From Methanomassiliicoccaceae archaeon (GTDB taxonomy: Archaea; Thermoplasmatota; Thermoplasmata; Methanomassiliicoccales; Methanomethylophilaceae): 42,754 nt of DNA. Made by a program: the position numbers and the translations under genes. Under the pieces are notes generated by a model. It was given only the letters and a program-made list of their open reading frames with translations, ran no database searches and was not told the origin of the DNA. Shown piece by piece: positions 25,258 to 33,757 of this stretch. Location of the stretch: NCBI GenBank assembly GCA_003555025.1, contig PWHV01000017.1, forward strand, positions 1-42,754, read 5' to 3'. The number at the start of each line of letters is the position of its first letter. The stretch's first letter is position 1.

Positions 25258-25276
25258 TAGAAAACAAGATGAAAAA
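25258..25276 (-). promoter_or_regulatory. bioY upstream motif shared with pycB
   Basis: The plus strand reads TAGAAAACAAGATGAAAAA, matching 14 of 19 positions of the element before pycB. It lies about 48 bases from the bioY start. It is a candidate site for BirA, which here has a DNA-binding domain; unproven. Confidence 0.35.
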
Positions 25277-25295
25277 GTAAGCGGTGGAAGCGGTT

Positions 25296-26270
25296 TCAGA
25301 GCTGGAAGAGGTCGCCGGCGATCACCTTCTCGACCCGGCCGTTGTCCTTCCGGATCACCAGGGCGCCGTGGTCGTCGATGTCCACCGCCTCGCCCTTGAA
25401 GGTCCTCTTCAGCGTCTTGACGTGCACCCTGCGGTTGATGGTGAGGGAGAGGCTCTTCCACTCCTGCACGATGGTGTCATACTCCCCGCTCTCCAGCTGC
25501 AGCAGTCGGAGCTCCAGCTCCTTCAGCACCCGGGCGAGGAAGCGGGGGCGGTCCACGGGCGCGCCCAATTCGAGGTGCAGGGAAGTGGCTATCTCCCTCA
25601 GCTCGTCGGGCAGCTCTTCGAGGTCGATGTTGGCGTCAATGCCCATGCCGAGGAGCACGTAGTTCACCTTATCGCCGTCGGTGGACACCTCCTGCAGCAG
25701 GCCGGCGACCTTCTTGGAGCCGATGAATATGTCGTTGGGCCATTTGATGAGGGCGCCGATGTCGTACTCGCGGCGGATCGCCCGCGCGATGGCCAGGGAC
25801 CCGGCCATGGTTATCATGAACAGACGGTCAACCGGGATGTTGGGAGTCATGATGACGGTGGCCCATATCCCGCCCGGAGGCGATGCCCACATCCTGCCGT
25901 GGCGCCCCACGCCGCCGGTCTGCTGCTCCGACATGACCACCGTGCCGTGCAGGTCGACAGGGTCATTCTCCTCCGCCAAGCGCTTGGCGGCGGCCACAGT
26001 GGAGGGGATGCTGTCGAAGTGACGGGCGTCCTTGCCGATGAAACGGGTGCGGAGGCTCCGGCTCAGCTCGTAAGGAAGCATCAGGCCGGTCCTCCCCTTG
26101 AGCTCGACGCCGCCCTCGGAGGTCCCGATCGCATAGCCAAGGGCGGAAAGCTCGGCCAACGCCTCCTCCGCCTGGGAGCGGTTGATGCCCAGCCTCTCCG
26201 CTGCCTCGTCGAGGGGGATGGCGCTGGCGTTCTCGAGCAGAGCTAAAACCTCAGATGCCTTTTCCTTCAT
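25296..26270 (-). CDS. birA: Biotin-protein ligase BirA with N-terminal HTH
   Basis: Activates biotin as biotinyl-AMP and attaches it to the PycB lysine. Here it also has an N-terminal winged helix-turn-helix (residues 1-60, AAERLGINRSQAEEAL), so it can probably repress biotin genes. From ATG 26270 it has 324 residues. The ligase core shows GGVGRHGRMWASPPGG (equivalent of the GRGRXG loop) and KWPNDIFIGSKKVAG, with an SH3-like C-terminal domain. ATG 26270 is preceded by GAAGG; a GTG at 26318 would add 16 residues with no family support. It lies upstream of bioY on the same strand, with an 86-base gap. Confidence 0.94.
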   Translation of the reverse strand: MKEKASEVLALLENASAIPLDEAAERLGINRSQAEEALAELSALGYAIGTSEGGVELKGRTGLMLPYELSRSLRTRFIGKDARHFDSIPSTVAAAKRLAEENDPVDLHGTVVMSEQQTGGVGRHGRMWASPPGGIWATVIMTPNIPVDRLFMITMAGSLAIARAIRREYDIGALIKWPNDIFIGSKKVAGLLQEVSTDGDKVNYVLLGMGIDANIDLEELPDELREIATSLHLELGAPVDRPRFLARVLKELELRLLQLESGEYDTIVQEWKSLSLTINRRVHVKTLKRTFKGEAVDIDDHGALVIRKDNGRVEKVIAGDLFQL

Positions 26271-26550
26271 GACATATACCTTCTTTCCGTGACGGTCGAC
26301 GGGCCTGCGGCCCCGCACGCCAGGGAACGGGCTGTTGAGACTCCGGGCCGCTTATCAACTTTGCGCCCGTTCCAAGCCATGACACCTGTGATTATATTGT
26401 AATAATCGTTTATTTGTTTATTGCAGGGCCTCGGCACGGCCGTTGCGTATGAGGCTTCCATCGAACCCTCGCATATACGCATCGGAGGCCGGATGCGGCG
26501 GCAAGAAGATTGATAAGGGCTCCAGGACAATGTTCGAGCAGGTGATGGCA

Positions 26551-27024
26551 ATGGTGTTCGCTCCTTCAGACATGATCCTAATGAGCCCGGCGTTCCCCGA
26601 CCGGGGGAAGATACCGCTGCGGCACAGCGGCGACGGCGACGACCTGTCCCCGCCGCTGGCATGGAAGGACGTGCCGGAGAAGGCGCGCTCCTTGGCCCTG
26701 GTCTGCCACGACCCTGACGCCCCCCTGGTCATAGAGGGGGCCTACGGCTTCGTCCATTGGGTGCTGTACAACATCCCCGCAACGGAGAAGGGTCTGCCCG
26801 AGGGTTGCCAGGACTTCACCGTCGGCCGCAACGACGCGGGGGGGCAGGGGTACGTGGGCCCCAAGCCCCCGGAGGGGCACGGGCAGCACCACTACTTCAT
26901 CTGGCTGCTGGCCCTGAGCGAGGACCTCGAGCTCCGCCCCGGCCTGACGATGTGGGAGCTGATGGCGGAGATCGAGCCCCATTTGATAGGCATGAACCGC
27001 CTGGTGGGCGTCTACGAGCGCTGA
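26551..27024 (+). CDS. PEBP-family protein (YbhB/YbcL type)
   Basis: Phosphatidylethanolamine-binding-protein fold, 157 residues, probably cytoplasmic; archaeal and bacterial members have no firm function. Family blocks are visible: LSPPLAWKDVP, CHDPDAPL with HWVLYNIPA, and the glycine/proline-rich YVGPKPPEGHGQHHYFIWLLAL. ATG 26551 is chosen because GGTGAT lies just upstream, matching the usual short N-terminus. In-frame ATGs at 26449, 26530 and 26545 are alternatives. It stands alone between birA (divergent) and the small protein gene. Confidence 0.88.
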   Translation: MVFAPSDMILMSPAFPDRGKIPLRHSGDGDDLSPPLAWKDVPEKARSLALVCHDPDAPLVIEGAYGFVHWVLYNIPATEKGLPEGCQDFTVGRNDAGGQGYVGPKPPEGHGQHHYFIWLLALSEDLELRPGLTMWELMAEIEPHLIGMNRLVGVYER

Positions 27025-27140
27025 GGCGGGGGGTCCGGAACGCGAGCGGCATATCGGCGCGTTCCATGAGCGCCAACGGCGTTGGTCGCTGCATAAACCT
27101 TAACAAGAAGGATTGTCCGTGTTCACGTAGGTGATTGGCG

Positions 27141-27350
27141 ATGAACGGTAACAATGCCCCGGTCAACGGCATCGGCCAAGAGATATCCGAAGGGATGAGA
27201 GGTATGGCCGATGAACTGGTGGAAGGACTCAAAGGAATGGGGCCCGAAATCTCCGATGCGGCCAATGGGATAGGCAGTGACGTCTCGGAGACCGTGTTGG
27301 ATATCCTCGATGGGGTGCTGGGTTCCCTATTCTTACTTCTGCCTTTCTGA
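27141..27350 (+). CDS. Small amphipathic protein of 69 residues, unknown
   Basis: Not recognised. ATG 27141 has a good Shine-Dalgarno (GGTGAT, five bases upstream) and a TATA-like CATAAACC about 45 bases upstream, so it is probably expressed. The product is acidic and rich in glycine, methionine and glutamate, with heptad-like amphipathic stretches (GQEISEGMRGMADELVEGLK) and a very hydrophobic C-terminus (DGVLGSLFLLLPF). It may be membrane-associated or may bind a partner. It follows the PEBP gene by 116 bases and converges with the CPBP protease. Confidence 0.6.
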   Translation: MNGNNAPVNGIGQEISEGMRGMADELVEGLKGMGPEISDAANGIGSDVSETVLDILDGVLGSLFLLLPF

Positions 27351-27412
27351 AACCGTTTTGTTCTGAGGGCGGCGGCCCGCCCCGACCCTCTTCCATTGTC
27401 AGGGCTTCGAGG

Positions 27413-28153
27413 CTATAATGCGAGTGATGACGCCGCGATGATAGCCAGGTTATATGCGGCATGGCCCAGGACCGGCGCCCACAAATTCCCTGTCTTCTCG
27501 TAGATGAGACCGAGTATTGCCCCGACCGCGACGATCAGCAGCATTCCAGCCAGCACCCCTTCCAACGGCCCGGTGTAGTTCAGTGAGTGTACGGAGCCGA
27601 AGAGCAGACTGGCTATAGCTATCGAAGCGGGTGCGCCCATGCTCTTGCGCAGCCGCCCCTGTATGACCCCGCGGAAAAGAAACTCCTCCACCGGGGCCAC
27701 GATGAAGGTGCTGATCACCGCGAAACCGATGAGGAACGAGGCATCCGCAGCGGTGTCCTCATAGGCGGAGCCGGGAACGGCGCCGGTCATCTCCATGACG
27801 ATCATGCCGAGCATCGCCAGTGCGAAGGCGGACGCAGTGCCCAGCGCTGCCAGGCCCAGAAGGTTGCGGTCGGGCATGGAAAGCGGAATCCCTATGTCCC
27901 TTTTTTTGACATAAACATAGGCGACGAGGAAGAAGACGAACTGCCCTAGTACGATGAGAAGGAGCGTCATGGGCAGGCTGGCCACGTCCGCTCCCAGCGG
28001 TACGCTCAAGAACCCTACCGTTACTCCGACCAGCACCTGGATGATGAAGGCGGCAAGGGTGAGTGCCGCAGCGACTGCTACCGCCCTGAGGCGGCGCGTC
28101 CTGTCGGTAGGCGGGGCTTGTCCCTCTGACTTAGCTACCTTGTCACCGGTCAT
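27413..28153 (-). CDS. CPBP-family intramembrane metalloprotease (CAAX/Abi)
   Basis: Membrane glutamate protease of the type II CAAX-processing (Rce1)/bacteriocin-self-immunity family, 246 residues with about seven helices. The active-site motifs are present: VEEFLFRGVIQ (EEXXXR), FGSVHSLNY (FXXXH) and HAAYN. The substrate is unknown; archaeal members may process membrane-anchored proteins. ATG 28153 is chosen since the protein begins with a short polar tail before the first helix. The frame remains open to 28384, but that stretch is arginine-rich and has no family likeness. It converges with the small protein gene. Confidence 0.85.
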   Translation of the reverse strand: MTGDKVAKSEGQAPPTDRTRRLRAVAVAAALTLAAFIIQVLVGVTVGFLSVPLGADVASLPMTLLLIVLGQFVFFLVAYVYVKKRDIGIPLSMPDRNLLGLAALGTASAFALAMLGMIVMEMTGAVPGSAYEDTAADASFLIGFAVISTFIVAPVEEFLFRGVIQGRLRKSMGAPASIAIASLLFGSVHSLNYTGPLEGVLAGMLLIVAVGAILGLIYEKTGNLWAPVLGHAAYNLAIIAASSLAL

Positions 28154-28465
28154 AACAAATTTGTCACGGACAGTGACCATAGAAAAATTGTTGTCCGGGG
28201 CGTTTCCAACGGATGCCGTCGACCAGTGGAAAAACGAGCTTATCGCGCGGTGGCGGATACGGGGGCATCCGTATAATCTGACCCGGTGGCCATCATATTT
28301 GAGGGGGACAAGGGGCATTGATCGACCGTTCTTGGCATCCCATAACCGACGTTCAGACGCCTCTCTGATGAAGTTCAAAACCATTTTATATGGACTTATG
28401 AAAATTTTTTAGAAACAGACCCTGCGGTTCACCACCACGCGTGCTGGGAATGAATGTATATAAAG

Positions 28466-28528
28466 CCGGAGTTCGACACTTAGGACTCTGATTTGAGCTT
28501 TCGGAGAATCCTAAGTGTCGAACTCCGG
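28466..28528. repeat. Perfect 20-bp inverted repeat with 23-base loop
   Basis: CCGGAGTTCGACACTTAGGA (28466-28485) is followed after 23 bases by its exact reverse complement (28509-28528). As RNA it would fold into a 20-bp stem, extended by a G-U and an A-U pair. A TATA box (GTATATAAA) sits immediately upstream. The arms look like terminal inverted repeats of a transposon collapsed to a 63-base element, or a hairpin RNA. No clear target-site duplication is seen. Confidence 0.85.
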
Positions 28529-28616
28529 TTCGCAGAAGTGATCTTTGAATCCGAGTTAATGCGGGGAGTGAAACGCAAGGAATTATCCGTCAAGGGCTGG
28601 AAACGGAAAACCGTGA

Positions 28617-28877
28617 TTTGTTTTTCAAAAGCGGACGGTTGGATGGAAGAATAGAGCTCCCGACGGAAAAGGTAAAGAAATAATCCAAACATCGGATTTC
28701 GAGAACCAGTTACAGGTTTTCTCAGTCTCCTTGTTAAGTGTTCTTCAGTATGACTATGGAATCCTGTTTATTGAGGAGCCTATAAAGGTTTTCAATTCCC
28801 ACGATGCGCCCACAACGAGTCTGCAGACCATAATCAGAGAAATGGCCGTTTTTATACAATTGTTGTTCATGGTGTAA
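28617..28877 (+). pseudogene. Possible degenerate coding stretch
   Basis: An 86-codon stretch is open on the plus strand but has no usable start codon. A shorter open stretch in another plus frame precedes and overlaps it (ending near 28683, LPTEKVKK). The translation (for example LQYDYGILFIEEP) looks somewhat protein-like but matches no family I recognise. It could be a frameshifted relic linked to the nearby inverted repeat, or chance in AT-rich DNA. Confidence 0.2.
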
Positions 28878-28893
28878 GCTGCACATCTATGGA

Positions 28894-31800
28894 TCAGGTC
28901 CGGCGGAATATCAGCTTCGAGGGTATGAGCACTGCTCCCAACACAAGAGGTATGAGGATCGCCATGCATGGACTTTCCACCGTCTCCTCCTCTTCATCGC
29001 TTTCGATGGGCGTCATTTCGATTTTAAGGTTTTCATCACCCTCGACTTCCAACTGTAAGGTCTCCGTCGAATAGCCTTCCTTATGGGCCTCTAGCTCGTA
29101 CACTCCTTCATTGATCAATAAAGAGAATGTCCCATTCTCGTCAGTGCTTGTCACCTTTTCTCCGTCAAGATGGATTTCAAGGTTCGTCAATGGGTTGCCG
29201 TCCGCATCTATTACCGTTCCATTCACAACGTTCTTGCGCTCCACCGACAGCAGGGCAGTGTCGTTGCTGAGTTCCGAAGGAGTGTGGTTCACCGTGACGG
29301 TGCTGCCGTCATGGTCTGCTCGCAGCATCTCGGTGCCGTTAACCGGCGTGGCACTGAGGTTCCCTCCCTCCGCCCAGGCGTAAGTGTAGTCGGAACCGTT
29401 GAGGTAGTGCAGCGTCACGTTCATACCGCTGAGGTCCAGAAACTCCCCCTCTTCGTACTCGAGACTGGGTTGATCGGCGATGCTTACGTCTATGATCTTG
29501 CGCTCGACGGAGAGCGGAGCGGTCGCATTTATGGGCCCTTCGTCATGCTCGATGGATATGGCCTCGCCGTCATGGTCTGCTCGCAGCATCTCGGTGCCGT
29601 TAACCGGCGTGGCACTGAGGTTCCCTCCCTCCACCCAAGCGTAGGTGTGAGGGTCTCCGCTGCTGAAAACGAGCGTGACTTCCATGCCGCTGAGGTCTTG
29701 CTCTTCACCCTCCACGTAGTCGAGCTTGGGCTGTTCGGTGATAAAGATGTCCGATGGAATCCTGATAATCTGCAAGGTGAAATTCTGCCAAGCGGGGACC
29801 CCTTGTTCAGAAACAGCGGTGATGTTCACATGGTAGTGTCCCGCATGCCCCGGAGAGGGTTGGCAACTCAATAATCCATCCGGGCCCATGGTGAGAGTGA
29901 ATGGAGAATCGCTTACGACAGACCAATTCCCTTCGGGTATCTCCAAGTTCGCCTCCACCTGATATCCGTATGAGATCGTTTCCCGACCTTCCGTTACCGG
30001 TTCACTCACGATCTCTGTAGCCGGCAGCACTGAGAATGTGAAATTCTGGGAGCTGCTCCCTTTTCCTTCTGAGGATACGGCGATGATGTTGACCCAGTAT
30101 TCTCCCTCATCTTCACTTCCGGGTTCGGCGGTGACCGTGAGAGCATCGCCGACATCGAAAGACAGGAAACCGGCCTCAGGGTGGAATGAGAAAAACCATT
30201 CAACCGTCTCATTTGCCTCGGCTGCATAGTTGAAATCCAGTGGTGCCTGTACAAGGTCAGGAGGCTTACTGACTATCTCAGGCGCCCATACATCACCCTC
30301 CTCCAGCAAGGGGAATGTGACACCGTCGGCCATCCACCAAACATCCTCGAAGTCCCATCCCGCGGCAGTGAATGTGTCCTGCGACAGCATCGATTCATGT
30401 GTCAGGCCGGTGCCTCCTGCGCTGGTGACCTTTCCGGATGTGTCAACATTCCAGAATGAATCGGTGACGGCCCCGTCATTAAGTCCGACGAGGCCACCGA
30501 AGTAATCATCGGCAACAACGGCTCCAGAGGAATAGCTCCTCAAGATGGTTCCATCGCTCCAGCCCACCAGCCCGCCGACATATTCCTTTCCTTCAACATC
30601 ACCGACTGCGTATGAGTCGGAGATTTCAGAATCTTGGTTATCCCCTATAAGGCCACCTACGCCTCTATAGCCTACAACATCCGCACTGGAATGCGATTGT
30701 GTCACAGTGCCCCTATCATTGTAACCTACCAGGCCGCCAACGGACCAGGAATCTTCAGGGTCGCCTTCAACGAATCCTGAGGATGAGGAGTGTTCAACCT
30801 CGGCCTGATGATTATACCCCACCAGACCTCCTATGCCCTGCTTTGCTGACACATGTCCTTGGGAATGGGAGTATTCGATCTCGCCTCCAGGGGCGTTGTA
30901 GCCTACGAGTCCGCCGCCCCCGTAGTTCAATACGGTCACCGAGGCCGTGGATGAGCTGTGTGCGATACCGCCCTCATTGACACCCACCAGACCTCCTCCA
31001 CAATGATTCTCACTGAATACATGTCCGTCCACGCTACAGGTGTTTATCGACCCTTCATTGTACCCTGCCAATGCCCCTGTATGGTCATTCCCTCTGACGG
31101 AGACGTCGATCATATCCACATCGGAAACCTCCCCCTCTGGTCCGATGTGACCGAAAACACCCACGGAATCATCTATTGACCTGTTAATGAAGAGACCTTC
31201 AACGGAGTGCCCCTGGCCGTCGAGGTATCCGTTGAATGGCGACTCCTCTGTACCTATGGGTTCGAAACCCTCTCCTCCATTCCATGCCTCGGTACCGGAA
31301 CCGTCTATATCAGTGTCCAGATAATAATAACCATCCAAATCGTCCTTGATGTCCTGAAGCCCCTCAACATCGGATATCAGGACATACTCGATGACTTCCG
31401 CTTGGACGGTGTCCGTTCCAATGAAGCCGAACTCGTCCTTGATGAACAGTTCCACATCGTAAACTCCCTTATCTTCGAAGAGATGAGTGGCTGTCTCACC
31501 GGAAACAACCACTTTGCCTTCCTCATAGAAGGCCCATATCCAATCAGTGATATCCCCTTCGCTGGCGCTACCGTTCAACATCACCTCCTCGGTGATGTGA
31601 TGGGGGCGGTCCCTCACCTCTGCATCGGCTATGAGCGTCCTGTATGATATGCTAACATTGTGGCCGCCTGATTCCACAACCCCTGCGTTCTCACCGACCA
31701 GACCTCCCGTTCCCAATTCTGAATAACCAACCATGTCGCCTTCAGCATAGCAGTTCTGCACCGTGCCGTGGTTCATACCCACCATACCGCCAACCTTGTC

Positions 31801-33411
31801 ATAGCCGATCACAAGCCCGGATGATTGGGAGTCGACGATTTTCCCATGGTTCTCACCCACCAGTGCGCCGACGGAGGTGTGCCCTTTGACCTGGTCGCAT
31901 TTCAGGGTCAGATTGGATACTGTACCGTGGTTGATCCCGAACAGCCCCGCCTTGGAGACGAAGGCGTTGTCCATGCGCAGGCCTTCGATGCGGTGGCCGT
32001 TGCCATCCAAATCAGCCATAAGATATGGTATGAACAGCCCTTGTTGCTCGGATAGGTCGATATCATCTGATATGCGGAAACTAAGGCCTTCACCATCGGC
32101 GAAACCGAGAAGGTCACGCATCCCTTCTGCATCGTTTATGAGGTGAACGTCACTGCTGGGGACGAGGGTTGAATCGTAATCGGTGATGTCCAAGTTACCG
32201 TCCTCGGCCCAATCGCGGTATTGCTCATCGAAAAGGCCTCCGACGGTCAAATGATGACCGCCGTTTATTTTGACGGTGTCGACGTTGTAGTAGGAGGAGT
32301 TCACATCCGCCGCCACATACCCGATTAATCCGCCCACGTCCATCTCTCCCTCCACGGTCCCGTTGAAGGCCGATCCATGCACTGAGCTGTCATCCGTGCG
32401 TCCTATAAGTCCGCCAACGTAAATTATGCCTTCAACCTGACCATCAGATTTCGATCCCTCCGTGGATCCTGAGGCATCCATTCCCATCAGCCCTCCGATG
32501 GATCTCACACCGCTGACATCAGCTGACGAGTTGGAGTCTTCCAGTGACCCTTGGTCATTGTAACCTATGATCCCGCCGACCGATTCGTATCCATCTACCG
32601 CATGATTTGTCGAACTGTCGCGGACCGTCCCCCTGTCATTGTATCCGACGATGCCTCCGATGCGTGATTCACCTTCGACTTTACCAGAGGAGTGTGAAAA
32701 AGTGATCTCGCCCCCGAGTCCCGAGTGTCCCACCAGTCCTCCTGCGCAACATTGCCCCCTTACATTCCCATGGGCCTGTGAATTCGACACGATGCCGTCT
32801 CTGTCATTGAAACCTGCAAGGCCGCCCACATAATAATCACCTATCACATCCGCGCTGCTGGAGCAGTTGATCATGAGACCGTAAGAGTATTCACCGACCA
32901 GACCTCCCACATAAACCTCACCCTCTACATCGCCACTGCCACTGACGTTCTTCACCATGCCTATGTTCAATCCGGCTAGTCCACCAACAAAATAATTCCC
33001 ATTGATCGAAAGATTCTCTAACCGCAGATCATGAACTTTTCCTTCATCCCCTATGAGGCCGAACATCCCCACCACGCTCTCATCCGGCCGGTCGATATGT
33101 AGGCCCGTGATATTATGGCCTTTACCATCGAAGGTTCCGGTGAAGGGACTGTCATCATCGCCTATGGGCACGAATCCCTCCGCGTTGTTCCAACCAGAGG
33201 TATCGGAGGCGTCTATGTCATTTCCCAATTCATAATTAGCATCGAGATTGTTCCGGACATCATCCAATTGATCCAAGGTCTGAATCATGAAAGGGTTTTC
33301 TTCGGTGCCCTCTCCGTTTGCGAATTCGGCTTTCGTCTCATCCGTTACTGCGGAGGGCACCAACAAAGCCACCAGAAGCAGCGTGGCGATGACCGCCGTG
33401 CCTTTTCCGAT
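28894..33411 (-). CDS. Giant GLUG-repeat surface protein (adhesin-like)
   Basis: Predicted cell-surface protein of about 1500 residues. In order: signal peptide, a long beta-helical region with many GLUG-type repeats (VGGLVGYN, followed by polar Ser-rich strands), a PKD-like domain (VMLNGSASEGDITDWIW), a second GLUG block, two Ig-like domains, two near-identical Big_3-like domains (EGEEQDLSGMEVTL), a carboxypeptidase-regulatory-like domain (VVNGTVIDADGNPLTN), an acidic linker and a C-terminal membrane helix with FRRT. Many Asn-X-Ser/Thr sites are present. The first standard start codon is GTG 33372, but it would cut the signal peptide. The frame upstream encodes GKGTAVIATLLLVALLVPSA, and a GGAGG lies seven bases before an in-frame ATC at 33411, used here as the start. 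The gene is AT-richer than its neighbours. Confidence 0.85.
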   Translation of the reverse strand: MGKGTAVIATLLLVALLVPSAVTDETKAEFANGEGTEENPFMIQTLDQLDDVRNNLDANYELGNDIDASDTSGWNNAEGFVPIGDDDSPFTGTFDGKGHNITGLHIDRPDESVVGMFGLIGDEGKVHDLRLENLSINGNYFVGGLAGLNIGMVKNVSGSGDVEGEVYVGGLVGEYSYGLMINCSSSADVIGDYYVGGLAGFNDRDGIVSNSQAHGNVRGQCCAGGLVGHSGLGGEITFSHSSGKVEGESRIGGIVGYNDRGTVRDSSTNHAVDGYESVGGIIGYNDQGSLEDSNSSADVSGVRSIGGLMGMDASGSTEGSKSDGQVEGIIYVGGLIGRTDDSSVHGSAFNGTVEGEMDVGGLIGYVAADVNSSYYNVDTVKINGGHHLTVGGLFDEQYRDWAEDGNLDITDYDSTLVPSSDVHLINDAEGMRDLLGFADGEGLSFRISDDIDLSEQQGLFIPYLMADLDGNGHRIEGLRMDNAFVSKAGLFGINHGTVSNLTLKCDQVKGHTSVGALVGENHGKIVDSQSSGLVIGYDKVGGMVGMNHGTVQNCYAEGDMVGYSELGTGGLVGENAGVVESGGHNVSISYRTLIADAEVRDRPHHITEEVMLNGSASEGDITDWIWAFYEEGKVVVSGETATHLFEDKGVYDVELFIKDEFGFIGTDTVQAEVIEYVLISDVEGLQDIKDDLDGYYYLDTDIDGSGTEAWNGGEGFEPIGTEESPFNGYLDGQGHSVEGLFINRSIDDSVGVFGHIGPEGEVSDVDMIDVSVRGNDHTGALAGYNEGSINTCSVDGHVFSENHCGGGLVGVNEGGIAHSSSTASVTVLNYGGGGLVGYNAPGGEIEYSHSQGHVSAKQGIGGLVGYNHQAEVEHSSSSGFVEGDPEDSWSVGGLVGYNDRGTVTQSHSSADVVGYRGVGGLIGDNQDSEISDSYAVGDVEGKEYVGGLVGWSDGTILRSYSSGAVVADDYFGGLVGLNDGAVTDSFWNVDTSGKVTSAGGTGLTHESMLSQDTFTAAGWDFEDVWWMADGVTFPLLEEGDVWAPEIVSKPPDLVQAPLDFNYAAEANETVEWFFSFHPEAGFLSFDVGDALTVTAEPGSEDEGEYWVNIIAVSSEGKGSSSQNFTFSVLPATEIVSEPVTEGRETISYGYQVEANLEIPEGNWSVVSDSPFTLTMGPDGLLSCQPSPGHAGHYHVNITAVSEQGVPAWQNFTLQIIRIPSDIFITEQPKLDYVEGEEQDLSGMEVTLVFSSGDPHTYAWVEGGNLSATPVNGTEMLRADHDGEAISIEHDEGPINATAPLSVERKIIDVSIADQPSLEYEEGEFLDLSGMNVTLHYLNGSDYTYAWAEGGNLSATPVNGTEMLRADHDGSTVTVNHTPSELSNDTALLSVERKNVVNGTVIDADGNPLTNLEIHLDGEKVTSTDENGTFSLLINEGVYELEAHKEGYSTETLQLEVEGDENLKIEMTPIESDEEEETVESPCMAILIPLVLGAVLIPSKLIFRRT
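29305..29632. repeat. Exact 67-bp direct repeat inside the surface protein gene
   Basis: Bases 29305-29371 and 29566-29632 are identical. They encode the shared core of the two Big_3-like domains (GGNLSATPVNGTEMLRADHDG), set 261 bases (87 codons) apart. Identity at the DNA level means recent duplication or gene conversion, and recombination between the copies would remove exactly one domain in frame. Confidence 0.9.
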
Positions 33412-33757
33412 GTCAAATCCTCCATACCTATTGACTGATCTACCGGTCGGATCCCGATATGTAAGTAATCCTTGGCCTAATTATTTGTATTATTCGGATT
33501 TCCGGGAGGTATAAACAAATCGAAAAGGCATGTGTCCGTATTCCGCGACTCCTCTTGCGCCACATGATTTGAAGAACGAGATGACTCTTCCCGCTATCGA
33601 TGTTTTGACGACAATTTATCAGTAAAACAGAATTCCAACAACGAAAAGAGTCTAAGGATTTCCATGATATCGGGAGAAACTGTTTTCTGACCGAGGGGAT
33701 GATCATCGGGATTATCCTGGTCGATTTCTTATAACTGATTCTAAAATAGAGTAGTAG
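33412..33757. promoter_or_regulatory. AT-rich region with surface-protein promoter
   Basis: About 345 bases without a gene. A minus-strand TATA (TTTATACC, about 33509-33516) lies about 100 bases from the inferred start of the surface protein, leaving a leader of about 75 bases. A second AT-rich box is at 33478-33492. The rest, up to the tRNA-Glu 3' end, shows no gene or repeat that I can support. Confidence 0.4.

Larger units (their letters stand above)
28154..28893. other. AT-rich non-coding region with hairpin, between CPBP gene and surface protein
   Basis: About 740 bases with no convincing intact gene and visibly lower GC than the flanks. It holds the CPBP promoter region, a strong TATA (GTATATAAA, 28456-28464), the perfect inverted repeat at 28466-28528, and an open stretch without a normal start at 28617-28877. 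It may be what remains of a mobile element, or untranslated regulatory DNA. Confidence 0.5.

Noticed and set aside
28154-28384. N-terminal extension of the CPBP protease to 28384
   Set aside because: The extra 77 residues are arginine-rich and polar with no family match; a short polar N-terminus from ATG 28153 fits the family better.
28480-28692. Minus-strand 70-codon frame over the inverted repeat
   Set aside because: It includes one repeat arm, has no ribosome site and no recognisable sequence.
29300-33400. Repetitive GLUG stretch considered as a CRISPR array or tandem-repeat locus
   Set aside because: The repeats are protein-level and degenerate, with no constant direct repeat and unique spacers; only the 67-bp pair is exact.
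33440-33706. Minus-strand 88-codon frame upstream of the surface protein
   Set aside because: AT-rich, covers the likely promoter, and has no start signals or family likeness.
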